NCBI GenBank assembly: GCA_032690845.1
Contig: CM064424.1
Span: forward strand, 50,543,511 to 50,607,510
Direction: 5' to 3'
DNA: 64,000 bases
Origin: Eleusine coracana subsp. coracana
Taxonomy: Eukaryota; Streptophyta; Magnoliopsida; Poales; Poaceae
This document shows positions 31,327-42,290 of the stretch, in pieces; positions within the stretch are counted from its first letter, which is position 1; every line of letters starts with the position of its first letter. The notes under the pieces are model-generated. The model had not been told where the DNA came from. It saw only the letters and a list, made by a program, of their open reading frames with translations, and ran no database searches. A program made the translations under genes and the position numbers.

Positions 31327-33703
31327 CTAAGCGCTCGTGGTCGAAAGAGGTGGTGCAGCGACGTCCTCTAGGGGCTCTGCTCCTGGCTGCTCCTGAGGTG
31401 GATCGTGCTATGCTCCCTGAGCCTGTGCCGCCTGAGCATCCAGCTCCTCAAAGAAACCAAGGTCTATAGGCGACTCAGACCCGCTGTCCTGAGCTACTAT
31501 AGTGATTGTGGCAGTCTCCTGAGCTGAAGTCTAGAGTAGTATGAGGTCTGCCTCATCCTGCTGAGAGAAACCTCCACGGATAAGATCCTCTGCTGCCTGA
31601 GTAGTAAGAGTGGAAACTGTGGTAGTAAGAGGTGGAGCTGAAGCTGTAGCTGTCTCTGGGGCGGTCTGGGAGTCTACACGAGTAGTGTGGACTATGTCGG
31701 AGAACAGACTCCTGACCGATACGTGCTAGGAACTGGAGGGTTCTGCCATCTGCGAGCTAGAAGAGTGTGAGGGTGAGACAAATAACACAGACACAGAGAT
31801 GGTTGACATGGGAGAGAGCTGTGCTGAAGAGAAAGTCTGTCCTGCTCCCCCTGTCGGTAAGACCCCTGAGAGTGACAGTCCGCTGGACTGTGCTGTCATC
31901 AGTGCAGTGAAGGGTCCTGGCTGAGTCTGCATCTGCTAAAACTGTGGAGTCACTGAAGGTCCTGGCTGCTGACCGGCCTGCCTCTGAGAAAGCTCCGTCA
32001 TCTGAGTCACTAGAGCAGAGACATGGGCCATCTACTGACATTGAAGCTCTGCCTGTCCTCCGATCAGCTCCATCATCTGATGTCTGTCCTGTGACACACT
32101 CTGTATAAACTCACCCAACCGTCCTGCAAGTGCTGTCACTGTGACAGTGTCCTCAAACTGCAAATCTGTCAGCTGGGGAGGCGCTCCTATACTGGCTGAC
32201 TCAGGAATCACCGTCTCTGGCTGAGCTGCCTGCTCGTGTAGTACCGGTGACTCCTGCTCGTCCTCTCCTGTGTGCTGGCTGGAGGTAGACTGGGATCCCC
32301 TTGGGACTCTAGGTGAGTAGCTGGTGGTCACCTTAGGGAAAGCGTTGTACTGCTCCTCCATCACTAGGCCCATCCTCCTCAAGAGATAGCAAATATAGGG
32401 CCCGTAGACCAAGTGACATCCTCCAACCCTCTAAGAGATCACCTCCTCCATCTCTCCAATCTGAAGGTCTGCCAAGTCAAATGGCTGCCTCCTTAGAATA
32501 GCTGCTACAGCCTACTGATGGAGAAGTGTGAACTCCTCTCTGTACCTTGATCTAGGAATGATAGTCCTGGTGACTATCGCTCTCACCACCTTAGCCTGTG
32601 CAGTGAGTCTCGTAGGGCTTCTGTCAAAGCCTGGTGTGTGAGGTGGTGGAAAGGCAATTGTCACCATCTTGTCTATCGACATCTTCCCTCCCTGAGGTCT
32701 GCGGGGTGGTGCAAGTGTACCATAGGCACTCCTATATAGTAAGAAGTTTGACGAAAGAAGTCCTAGGCTATGGATCAGATCATGTCTAGTCACACGCTAT
32801 GGCTGCCCTCTGAACAAGAACCAGAACTCTGAGCAATCTCTAGCAACCCACAGTGTGGCGTAGAACTCTAGCACCACTTCCTCTCTGAACCTGTGTGGAG
32901 CAGTAACTAGATCTGCAACCCTGCCAAGTACATGAAGTACTGCTCCATCTTTGTACTGGTGGCCCTCCTTATGGCCTTGTACGTCGTGTACTACTGCTGC
33001 ATGAAGAGTCTATCCTTGCCTCTCAGGCCAAGGTTACATCTCAGACCCTCACCGATCCTCCCCTGGAGGCCAGTTCAGTACCTCTCTCTAGCAGGGGGGT
33101 CTCTAGGAACTGGAACCCACTGCTCGAAGGGTACCAAGCGAAGCGCCTTAAGGTCCTTGGCAGAACCTTAAGGATATCTGGCTCTCCGGCTGCCTGTAGA
33201 AGCCTCTGCAGCCTCCTCGTGCACACCTCATAGGTCCACCTTGGGTCTCCTACCCGGTGAGCTATCCTCTAGGGAACAGTCTACTCTGCCTCCTCCTCTA
33301 ACTCTTCCTCCTCAACCAGCTCCTCAGACTCTGACTCTGAGGTCTCCTCTCCAGTCTCATCCTCCTCGGACTCCTCCTCCTACTGCCTGGAGGATCCCTG
33401 ATCCGCAGTTCTCAACGATCTCCCGTGACGGAAAACCGGAGTACGCTGCGGCCACGGCGGTGGCACAATTCCAACTACTAGAGGTGCAGTCCTCTACCAG
33501 GTGCTCCTCCTCAAGCCCTGGAACTCAGCTGGCTGGCTGATCCTCTGACGGGAGCCAGGTGTCCTGCGTGACTGCTCCATGGCGTCCAAGTGCTGAGCCA
33601 ACCTCCTGGCTGTCTCTGACTCTGGATCCAGTTTTGGTCTCTTCTTGGTCTTAGGCTTCTCAGGCATCTTCCCCTTTCCCTGGTCCTATCCAGATCCTGC
33701 CAT
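31327..33703 (-). pseudogene. Decayed long ORF in place of pol in element I (plant-transposon-like, unknown function)
   Basis: Starting at 33703 a frame with codon-like structure runs about 790 codons with two frameshifts (near 33075 and 32905) and about 13 stops, nearly all TAG. The N-terminus is basic (KGKMPEKPKTKKRPKLD), followed by an acidic tract (about 33300-33400, EEESEEDETGEETSESES). A probable folded domain follows: LRRFAWYPSSSGFQFLE, MEQYFMYLAGLQ, EVVLEFYATLWVARD, HDLIHSLGL, VTRTIIPRSRYREEF, GPYICYLLRRMGL. The tail (32340-31327) is Gln/Ser/Pro-rich. The FYATLW...CYLLRRM layout recalls the 'putative plant transposon protein' family found in plant retroelements, from memory and not tested. 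No RT, RNase H or integrase motif is present. Confidence 0.6.
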
Positions 33704-34540
33704 GTCAGCCTGCTACTGCTATCACTGCACGCACGTAGGTAAAGGTAGAATAAGAATAGAGTCGTATATAAATCTATAAGCAAAGCACCACTAGGAGAGA
33801 ATGCGCAATAGAAACCCTAGCACTAAATGAAGGACATGATCACTAGGCAAATATGCAGAGCAACAACAGTGATCATTGACTCTAAGTGGCTGGTGCGAAT
33901 CATCTAGTGTACAGTCAAATAATGGGAAATAAATCTAACTATAGACTAGACAAGGAGACAAACCCTAGATATGCAATTAACAGATAGGCATGGAATTAAT
34001 TGCATCTAGGTTGAGCTAATTAATTAATTAATGCAACTAATGATGGGAATAATTGCTAAGTGCATCAATTAACTAACTACTCGATAATTAGGGCATAATT
34101 CGATCAAAAAGGAGATAGGCTCAATACCTTGGGGGCGGTCGACACACCGAGATCAAAGGAACACCGAGTGAACTCTCCGATCACCAAAAAAGCTCAGACT
34201 TTTGGCTTGCCCTAGCAATCGGTGGAAGGAGTGGGGTGGAGCCCGGCTGGCACGCGCGGGAGGTGGCAGTGCTAAGCAGAGGCGACAACTCCTGGCGGCG
34301 CGTGGTGGAGAGGCGATGGCTCGCGGCGGCTCTATGCAACATGGCGCGGGGCAAGTGGCGGCGCGAGCGCATGGAAAAGCGCGGGTGTGCGTGAGCAGAG
34401 GCACTGGCAGACGCGCGGCAGCGTGGATGCACATGGCGGCTCGGGCGGCGAAGTCGGCGAGGAGAGCAGGGCGAGCGGCGGCGTCAGGTGCGTGCTCTCG
34501 GTGTCGATGAGTGAACAAGGAAAAGACCAAAGTCTCTAAC
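33704..34540 (-). other. GC-rich block and possible intron upstream of the ORF in element I
   Basis: Bases 34151-34540 are strongly GC-rich and CpG-rich in an otherwise AT-rich element, open in several frames (Ala/Arg/Pro-rich, up to 125 codons). Downstream on the minus strand CCCCCAAG|GTATTGAG (around 34130) is a good splice donor. GCAG acceptors lie shortly before the ATG at 33703. The layout resembles a 5' leader exon and first intron of a plant gene. It may be a captured gene start or an element promoter; I cannot decide. Confidence 0.45.
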
Positions 34541-35639
34541 CAATTTTGACCCAGGTAAAATTGATAATAGACGGCCGAGATTCGTCAAGGAATGAATCAA
34601 CGGTCATAGATCGAGAGATGTTTCACATGATCAACCATAGTGACCAGACGGTACGGTCTCTGCACCGGACTGTCCGGTCTGCTCAGGGTCTGCTGGCAAA
34701 CCATACAGACCGGATGGTCCAGTGACTAGGACCATACTATCCGGTCTCTACAACCAGACTCTCCACAACACTGTGCCCGAGGGCACTGACTGGACTGTAC
34801 GGTCCAAAGATCGGACTGTACGGTCACTACCAGGAAAATGCTGAGTCAAGGAATTTCTCCATTTTCCAAGTGCCCTCGCTAAACACACAAAGGAACACCG
34901 CACTTGGAATATAGAGGGAACTCTCAAACACTCATTTTCAAATAGTGGCACTCTATGGCCTTTATAATTTTCGCAAATGCCAAATGAAAGATCGAGCAAA
35001 TAAGAACCAAGGCAATAAAGAACCAAATGGGTATGTATGAGCCTTAGTTTATGAACCGCGCGAGTAGATTTAACTTCGGAGTTCATAAGAGCTTGCTCAA
35101 CGGGCATGAAGTACAATCCTTTCCTTTGGTCACACTTACGGAGATGTAATCTCATATAGAGCATGAGGCACAAATATCTCCTAATGTGACAAGCCTCCTT
35201 TGTGTTTCCTATATGATGCATGCAACAAGCATTTTACATATGCAATGAAAGTAAACATGCCATGTGAATGCAAGCAATATTAAACAAGACACAAAGGAAA
35301 CCTAACAATGTCAAGTTTGAACCCCTCTCAAGCTTACTCACTATAACCCATACCCTTGCCTTGAGAGAAGCCAAACCACCATCTCAAGCACTCCCCCTTG
35401 CTTATAGCTATCTTGAATGGGTTAGACATTGACTAATTCTTATGTGTTTTTCTTTTAGTTATTCACATATGCATGGATGCAAAGCATACTAGTCACAAAG
35501 GAGTCCTAATTACCATGCAATGCAAGAGAAAGAAAAACACACTACTACTACCAAGAACTAACACGGTTACCTCCCTTATGAGTAGATAGGTCATTGAGGT
35601 CCATGTCACTTGTGGTGGACTTCACATGATCTTCATGAA
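34541..35639 (-). other. Non-coding stretch with palindromes and a 157-codon open frame
   Basis: At 34638-34825 several imperfect copies of the palindrome seen in the LTRs occur (ACCGGACTGTCCGGT at 34664-34678). An open frame 34748-35221 (minus, 157 codons) covers part of this and has no recognisable motif; its end simply translates the palindromes (DRTVRSLDRTVQS). The rest is AT-rich with no feature seen. Confidence 0.5.
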
Positions 35640-37649
35640 TGCACTTGGCCCACCACCACCACCATCTAGGTCTTGTTCTTGGGGACCCACTTGTACGTAG
35701 CCAATCTCTCAAGATCAACAATGCACTTAGGCACCCATATGCTCTTGACCTTTCTCTTCTTGTTCGGTGGTCCCAAGGCCTCAGCTTTCACCTTGCCATC
35801 CTTGTTCCTAAAAAGCTTCAAATGTGTGTTCTCATGGAACAAGTTAGCTTTAGGCAAAACAATGGAACTTCTCACCATGGGACAATCCTTGGTGGCGTGG
35901 CCATCCTTGCAACACCTCTTGCAATAGTAGTCATTGGCGAGTAGGGTCTTGTTCTATTCGGGAATGGAGTCACTCGTCCCGATGATGTCAATGGCGGCGG
36001 GATATGAGCCAAGTCCCCGGTGGGAGACGTTGTTCACAAGGTTCCTCCCAAGGATCTCCTTGTGGATGGATCTACCTCGTGTGAGCCTCTCAAAGCCGTC
36101 CATCACCATCTTCATCTCTTCCTTGAGCTTGTGATATTCCTTCAAAACAAATGGCTCAAGAGAAGAAACCTCAACCGAGGTGGTTAGCTCATCACACATA
36201 GTAGAAGCATCGCTCTTTGAAGAACTAGAGGAGGGAGAGGCAAGGTCCTCAACATTGATGGCCTCAAAAGTAATCTCAAAGGCCTTGTACTTCTCATGAA
36301 GATCTATATGATCACCCTTGAGTTTGTCATAACTCTTGTTTAGGGCATCATGAGATGTGACAAGGTCCTTGAGCTCACTCTCAAGCGCACCAACACGGTC
36401 CTTAGCCAACTTACACTCTTTTCTTTCCACATCCAACATTTTGAATTTCTTGATGGCGATGTCACGGGCTTGCTCAAGATACTCCACAACTCGGCACAAG
36501 TGTGCTCCTCGTCATCGCTGTCATCACTACTCTCATCCTCACTCTCTCCAAGTTGGCTCGAAACCATGAGGCATGTGGGAGGAAGAAGAAGAGCACGTGG
36601 TGATGTGGTCTTGAGGAGGTGGACTCCTCACTTGACTTGTCGCTTGTCCACTCCCCTACAAGGGCCATGCGAGAGAACTTCTTCTTGTAGTCTTGGGCTT
36701 TGCCTTTGCCCTTGGACTTGTCTTTGTTGAAGACTCTCTTCTTCTTTTGCTTGGCTTTGGGGTCTTCTTCTTCTTCTTCACTTGAATCTTGTGACTTGAT
36801 TGCTTCTCTCTTGGGCTTTGGGCATTCACGAACAAAGCGATTCTTCGAGCCACAATTGAAGCAGTTGCCTCGGGACTTGGAAGTGAACTTTTTCTTGAAG
36901 GTCTTCATTTTCGTCATGAGAAGATCCAAGTCCTCGGTCAAGTCACCCTCATCATGATCTTCTTCTTCATCATCGGTGTCAGCCTTCTTCTTGCCTTTCT
37001 TGCTCTTGCTTGATTCTTGCTTATCAGCTTGTAGAGCAAGATTGGATGGTTGACGATCATCCATCCCTAGCTGGTAGCTCTCGAAGGAGGTAATCTTGCC
37101 AAGCACATCCTTCATGGTCTTGGTCTTGAGGTCACTCTGCAAGGTGTATGTGATGATGGACTCATACTTGGAGTCTTTGTAAAGCCTCAAGAATCTTCTG
37201 ATGACTTCCACGGGCTTGAGCTTGAAATCATCCCCAAGTGCATTGATCTCCTCCATTAGCACATGAAAACAAGAATAAACAACATTAGCTTTCTCATGTG
37301 GTAATCTTGCAATGTTATCAGACTTGTTCTTCAGCACATAGTATCTTTCCTCTTTGACATCACTAGTACCCTCGTGGATACTCTGAATCTTAGTCCAGAT
37401 ACCATGTGCTGTTGAACTAGCATCCAATCTAGCAAACATATCCTTGGAAATGCATGAAAACAAAGAATTCTTGGCCTTAGTGTTGTTCTTAACAAAATCA
37501 GGCTAAAGAAGGTTAGAATTCGCATAAGAGTCATGGGTCATCGTCCATATCTCCGGATCAAGGGACTCAAGGTAGTTTTGCATACGAGCCTTCCAATATG
37601 TGTAGTCCTCCCCATTGAATATGGGTACACTCCCCACCTTTCCCGGCAT
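35640..37649 (-). pseudogene. Gag of element I
   Basis: Starts MPGKVGSVPIFNGEDY (37649), a typical copia gag start (FNGEDYTYWKARMQ). TAG at 37503-37505, then the gag domain (DASSTAHGIWTKIQSIHEG, RRFLRLYKDSKYESIITY). A first zinc knuckle CFNCGSKNRFVREC has Arg in place of the His ligand. After a frameshift near 36590 an acidic stretch (GESEDESSDDSDDEEH) and a coiled coil (35954-36499) follow, then a second, intact knuckle CKRCCKDGHATKDC and a nuclear-signal-like KKRKVKSIWVPK. The usual protease should follow but the sequence ends at about 35640. Confidence 0.85.
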
Positions 37650-37687
37650 CCTTACTCAAGGCGGTGAAGCCTCAAATTGAGCACTTG

Positions 37688-37699
37688 GCTCTGATACCA
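37688..37699 (-). other. Primer-binding site of element I
   Basis: On the minus strand TGGTATCAGAGC, a perfect initiator tRNA-Met type PBS, 2 bases inside the 5' LTR. Confidence 0.95.
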
Positions 37700-37701
37700 A
37701 T

Positions 37702-39388
37702 TGTAAGCACCGAAGGCCAACCGAGAGGGGGGGGGGGGGGTGAATCGGTAGCCGACCACGAATCCATAAACTTCAGTTTCACGCTTCTCAAACCTAATGA
37801 ATCGTTGCAATTTAAACAATTCTAGTAGGCCAAGACTCTACACATGCTAGTGTTCATGATGCAAAGCAATGCGCGGAAGCTATTCACACTAGCCTATGCA
37901 AGCCACAAGTTACCCTGTCACTAGAGCACACAATTGCGGAATAGTAAAGAGAGGGTCAAGGAATGCTCATGATTTTTTCCCGAGGTCTCGGAAGGATGGC
38001 ACCTTTCCCTACTCCTCGTTGGACCACTCCCGCTGGAGTCCCGGTCCTTCCCGCCACCAAGTGGAGTTCTTGCCCACGAACCCGCAATCACTCCTCGAGT
38101 GAAGACACGGTGTTTGTCTCCGCTGCACAAAGCACAAGCTCACCTCCCTCGAGAACTTGCCGTACTCCCCGAGCAGGCACGGGCGCTCACTTTTGATGCC
38201 CCTTCCAACGACGGGCTCAAATCATGTACAAACTTGTGATTGCCTTCACAACCAATCATGATAGGCTCGATCACCGACACCTAACCGCTCTAGGTCTCAC
38301 CATAAACCAAGAGTAACAACCTAGATCATACCCTCAAGGACACCCTAGCCTTAGATCTGCAAGGTAGCTCCTTGTTACTCTCACTAGCACTCTCAAGATA
38401 TCCAATATCCTCTCCTACTGCTCTCCTCTTTTGCTCTTGGACCTTACCAAATACTCTGAGGTATTCCACTGGCCAAGAGAGGTCACAAAGACCCCAGCAA
38501 CAAAGTTATATAGGCTCCCAACCTCAAATCAGTCGTTGCTCCATGAAACAGCCTTTCTGGACGTACTGACCGGACAGTCCGGTCATTGTCCAGACCGGAC
38601 AGTCCGGTCTCCACCGGACGGCTCCTCCAGAACCGTTGCTCTCTGTCTGCTGCTTCCTCCTGTAGTGACCAGACTATTCGGTCACTGGACTGGACCATCT
38701 GGTCTACTTTCTCTCTCCTGTCCAAGAGCTTCCGTGAAATGCACCTCTTCTGCCGTCCCTGTACCTGTACTAACCGGACCATCCGGTCAGTAGACCGGAC
38801 CATCCGGTCTGTACAGACAGACTCCTGCTTCTTTGCGCTAAGTCCTGGACAATCTCCACATAGTGACTATACAGTCCGATCTCCACTGACCCATCTGTCC
38901 GATCTCTATGCCCAGAAGCTAAAACTTGTCATCCTCGCTTGACTTGGTTTCCCGACTTCTCTGAACAACTCCTTGGCTTCTCCACTATCACCTAGTGCCT
39001 GTGATTTCACTGAGCAACCTTGCACATCACCGACTAGACATGACCTAAGAGAATGACCTAGACCCCCTTGATAGTCCGGTTTTTCCTATGGACTCAAAGC
39101 CCTAACAACTACTAAAGTGTACCAAACACTTGCACCATAGCTTGTTCTCCGCTTTAATCCATCTCCATCAACCCTTGGACTCCATCAAGTTCACAAGCCT
39201 CCATGCTTGCGGTCATTGTCATCAATCGCCAAGGACACCATCATCCATATGATTTACAATAGAGTTAATAGATGATTCCTACATAGACAATACTCATGTA
39301 GATGTTAGCCCATAATTTCATAGTTGTCATTTATCACCAAAACATCCATACCACGGGGATCCAATCATCAATGGTCATGAAGCTTACA
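37702..39388 (-). repeat. 5' LTR of element I (1,687 bp)
   Basis: Starts TGTAAGCACCGAAGG and ends TGAAGCTTACA on the plus strand. It is closely similar to 29072-30699. It has a 14-base G run near 37728 and perfect palindromes ACCGGACAGTCCGGT at 38569-38583 and 38594-38608. Confidence 0.94.
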
Positions 39389-39393
39389 GCATC

Positions 39394-40470
39394 TCAAGTG
39401 CAATCTCCTCTCTGTCTCTTAGTTGTTTGATGTTGGTTTGGAAGTGCGCTTCAAGAAAAAATGATTCTTGTGTTCTTGATTTGAATGGCTCTTTGGTTTG
39501 TGGGATTTCTAGCATGGGAAAAGTGTTTAATGCTGATTTTGCTATCTCTCCTGGTTCTTACAAGTGCTTGTTTGCTCCATCTTCTTCTGAGTTCTAGAAA
39601 TGGCATCGAAGACTAGGTCACATGAGCTTTGACTTGCTTTGTTGCTTAAGTGGCCTAGGTTTGATCGAGGATTGCCTAAGCTCAAATTTCATAAGGATTT
39701 GTTTTGTGCTCCCTGTCATCATGGGAAAATTATTGTCTCTTCTCATCCACCGATCAGTTTGGTGATGACTGAACGCCCTAAAGAGTTGCTTCACATGGAC
39801 ACTGTTGGTCTTTCTCGGGTTCGTTCGGCGGGTGGGAAGTGGTATGTTCTTGTGATTGTTGACAACTTTTCTCGCTACTCTTGGGTTTACTTTCTTGAGA
39901 GCAAGGATGAAGTGTTTCATCACTTTCAAATCTTAGCTTTGAGGTTGTTTAAGGAACTCCCTGGTGCATTACAAGCAATCCACAGTGATCATGGCACCAA
40001 GTTTAAGAACTCCTCCTTTGGTGCTTTCTGTTTTGAGCATGGTATCGAGTATCAGTTTTCAGCACCTCGTGTTCCTCAGCAGAATGAACAGAACCTTGGA
40101 GGAAATTTCCCGGATGATGCTCGATGAGCATAGGACTCCGAGGCGGTTCTGAGCTGAGGCCATTAGCAATACTTGCTATGTTTCCAATCGGGCTTTGTTG
40201 CGCTCAATTCTTAATATGACTTCCTATGAGCTACGTTTTAGGAGGAAGCCATCTGTTTCTCATTTGCATGCCTATGGTTGCAAGTGCTTTATTCTCAAGC
40301 GTGGTAATCTTGATAAGTTTGAGTCGAGATCTTCTAATGGCATCTTTCTTGGCTACACCCTTCATGGCCATTCCTACAGAGTTTTGAATTTGTAAACTAA
40401 CATCATCATAGAGTCCTACAATGTAACCTTTGATGAATCAAACTCTTGTGCAAGCAATATAGTTTAGACT
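39394..40470 (+). pseudogene. Integrase region of element H
   Basis: Resumes the pol of H after element I. The GAG-pre-integrase motif is KWHRRLGHMSFDLLCCLSGL, with frames at 39600-39660. The core has D in LLHMDTVG and D in AIHSDHGTKFKN. At 40080 the segment normally containing the catalytic Glu is deleted (PQQNEQNLGG), and the frame shifts to LDEHRTPRRF. The C-terminal part (HLHAYGCKCFILKRG, GIFLGYTLHGHSYRV) ends in TAA at 40393. Several frames; non-functional. Confidence 0.85.
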
Positions 40471-40654
40471 ACAGGTAGCAGGGAAATGGAGGAGAGCATC
40501 TTTGTAGAAGAGGACCTATAGGGCTCTGACGATGATGATGATGATTCACCTCATCTCCCAACTGAGCTTGTTGTTGCTGCTTCCACCACTCCAGCAGAGG
40601 GTCCAGAAGCTTCTACATTGAACTTAGCAGCTGTCAAGCCAGCTCCAGCTATGG

Positions 40655-41677
40655 TTGATGGGGAAGTACACTCTGAGAGAGGCTCCTCACCACATTCAGT
40701 GCCGACATCCACCTCAACATATAATCGGTAATCTCTATGAGAGGACAACAAGGTCAAGGTCTACACATCTTGCTTGCTTTACCAATTCTCTATTTGTTGC
40801 AACCTTTGAACCCCGGGATATTGGACACGCACTATCTGATGAACATTGGGTTAATGCTATTCATGAGGAGTTGGAGAACATTGAGAGAAACAAAGTATGG
40901 ACCCTAGTAGAGCCTCCTGTTGGTGTCAGTGTCATAGGAACCAAGTGGGTTTTCAAAAACAAGCATGGAGAAGATGATGAGGTTGTTAGAAACAAGGCTA
41001 GGCTTGTTGCCCTGGGTTTCACTCAAGTGGAAGGCTTAGACAATGTGGAAACCATTGCTCCTGTTGCACGCATAGAATCCATTAGGATCTTGCTTGCATT
41101 AGCTGCCTCTAAGGGCATTAAACTCTATCAAATGGATGTCAAGAGTGCTTTCCTAAATGGTTGCATAGAGGAAGAGGTTCATATAAAACAACCACCAGGC
41201 TTTGAGCACCACAAATACCCAAACCGAGTGTACAAGCTTCAGAAGGCTTTATACGGGCTAAAGCAAGCACCTAGGGCATGGTATGCTAGGCTTAAGACCT
41301 TCTTGCTAGAGCGTGGGTATGTCATGGGCTGTGTTGATAAAACCTTGTTCACTCTAAAGCATGGCAATGACTTCCTAATGGTTCCAATATACGTGGATGA
41401 TATCATCTTTGGTGGTTCCTCTTATGGTCGTGTGTCTAGATTTCAGGAAGCCATGGAAAGTGAATTTCATATGCCGATGATAGGCGAGCTCACCCTCTTT
41501 TTTGGACTTCTAATGAAGCAATGCAAGCAATGCACTTTCATACATCAAGCCAAGTACACGAAGGATCTCCTGAAGAAGTTCAACATGGTCAATGTGAAGC
41601 CGTTGACTACACCAATGTCCACTACAACGACACTTGACCTAGATGAAGACTGTGAAGCGGTGGACCAAAGGGAATAA
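40655..41677 (+). pseudogene. Reverse transcriptase of element H
   Basis: A 340-codon frame with copia RT motifs in order: WVNAIHEELENIERNKVW, GTKWVFKNKHGEDDEV, ARLVALGFTQVEGLD, VARIESIRILLALAAS, QMDVKSAFLNGCIEEEV, LQKALYGLKQAPRAWYARL and the catalytic VPIYVDDIIFGG. The upstream segment 40470-40655 is an acidic linker with stops. The domain itself is uninterrupted; it loses frame before RNase H near 41677. Confidence 0.92.
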
Positions 41678-41682
41678 GGAGC

Positions 41683-42290
41683 ATGATCGTCTCTCTCTTG
41701 TACCTGACGGCAACAAGGCCCGACATACACTTTGCAGTGTGTCTTTGTGCTCGCTTTCAGGCTTCCCCAAGGGTGACTCATCACAAGGCTATCAAGCGCA
41801 TCTTCAGGTATCTCAAATACACCCTTGAATTGGGTCTTTGGTACTCTGCGTCTTCATCTCTTGATCTCATTGGGTATTCAGATGCGGACTTTGCTAGGTG
41901 TAGAATTGATAGGAAGAGCACTTCTGGGACTTGCCATTTCTTGGGTACTTCTTTGATTTGTTGGTCTTCTCGTAAGCAGTCGAGTGTAGCCCAATCCACC
42001 ATAGAGGGTGAGTATGTTGCTACTGCTAGCTGCTGTTCACAAATTCTATGGATAGTGTCCACCATAAGAGACTATGGGTTAACCTTTAAGAGTGTTCCAC
42101 TCATGTATGATAACTCCAGTGTCATATGCTAAGCCAAGAACCCAATCCAACATGGTAAGGTCAAATACATTATTGTGCGATTCCACTTCCTGAGAGACAA
42201 TATTGAGAAGGGAGATGTTGAGCTCAAATACATTGACACTAAACACCAGTTGGCTGATATTCTTACCAAGCCCCTAGATGCTTCATGATT
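41683..42290 (+). pseudogene. RNase H of element H
   Basis: SLLYLTATRPDIHFAVCLCA, YSDADFARCRIDRKSTSGTC, SSRKQSSVAQSTIEGEYVA and LMYDNSSVIC give the copia RNase H catalytic carboxylates (D, E, D). TAA at 42130-42132 interrupts, then the conserved tail HFLRDNIEKGDVEL and TKHQLADILTKPLD. The pol frame ends near 42290, followed by a run of more than 20 G. Confidence 0.88.

Larger units (their letters stand above)
29072..39388 (-). mobile_element. Element I, non-autonomous SIRE-like copia carrying a foreign-looking ORF
   Basis: A 10,317-bp minus-strand element: 5' LTR 37702-39388, PBS 37688-37699, gag 37649-35640, no copia pol, then a non-coding part, a GC-rich block (34151-34540), a long decayed ORF (33703-31327), PPT 30700-30715 and 3' LTR 29072-30699. 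A perfect TSD GCATC flanks it (29067-29071 and 39389-39393). LTR ends are TGTAAG...CTTACA. With PBS, PPT and LTRs intact but no RT or integrase, it needed enzymes in trans, probably from SIRE-like relatives. Confidence 0.92.

Noticed and set aside
34202..34510. 102-codon Ala/Arg-rich ORF (plus) in element I
   Set aside because: Same reason: multiple frames are open because of GC content. The other strand has an equally long frame and the ORF X context points to the minus strand.
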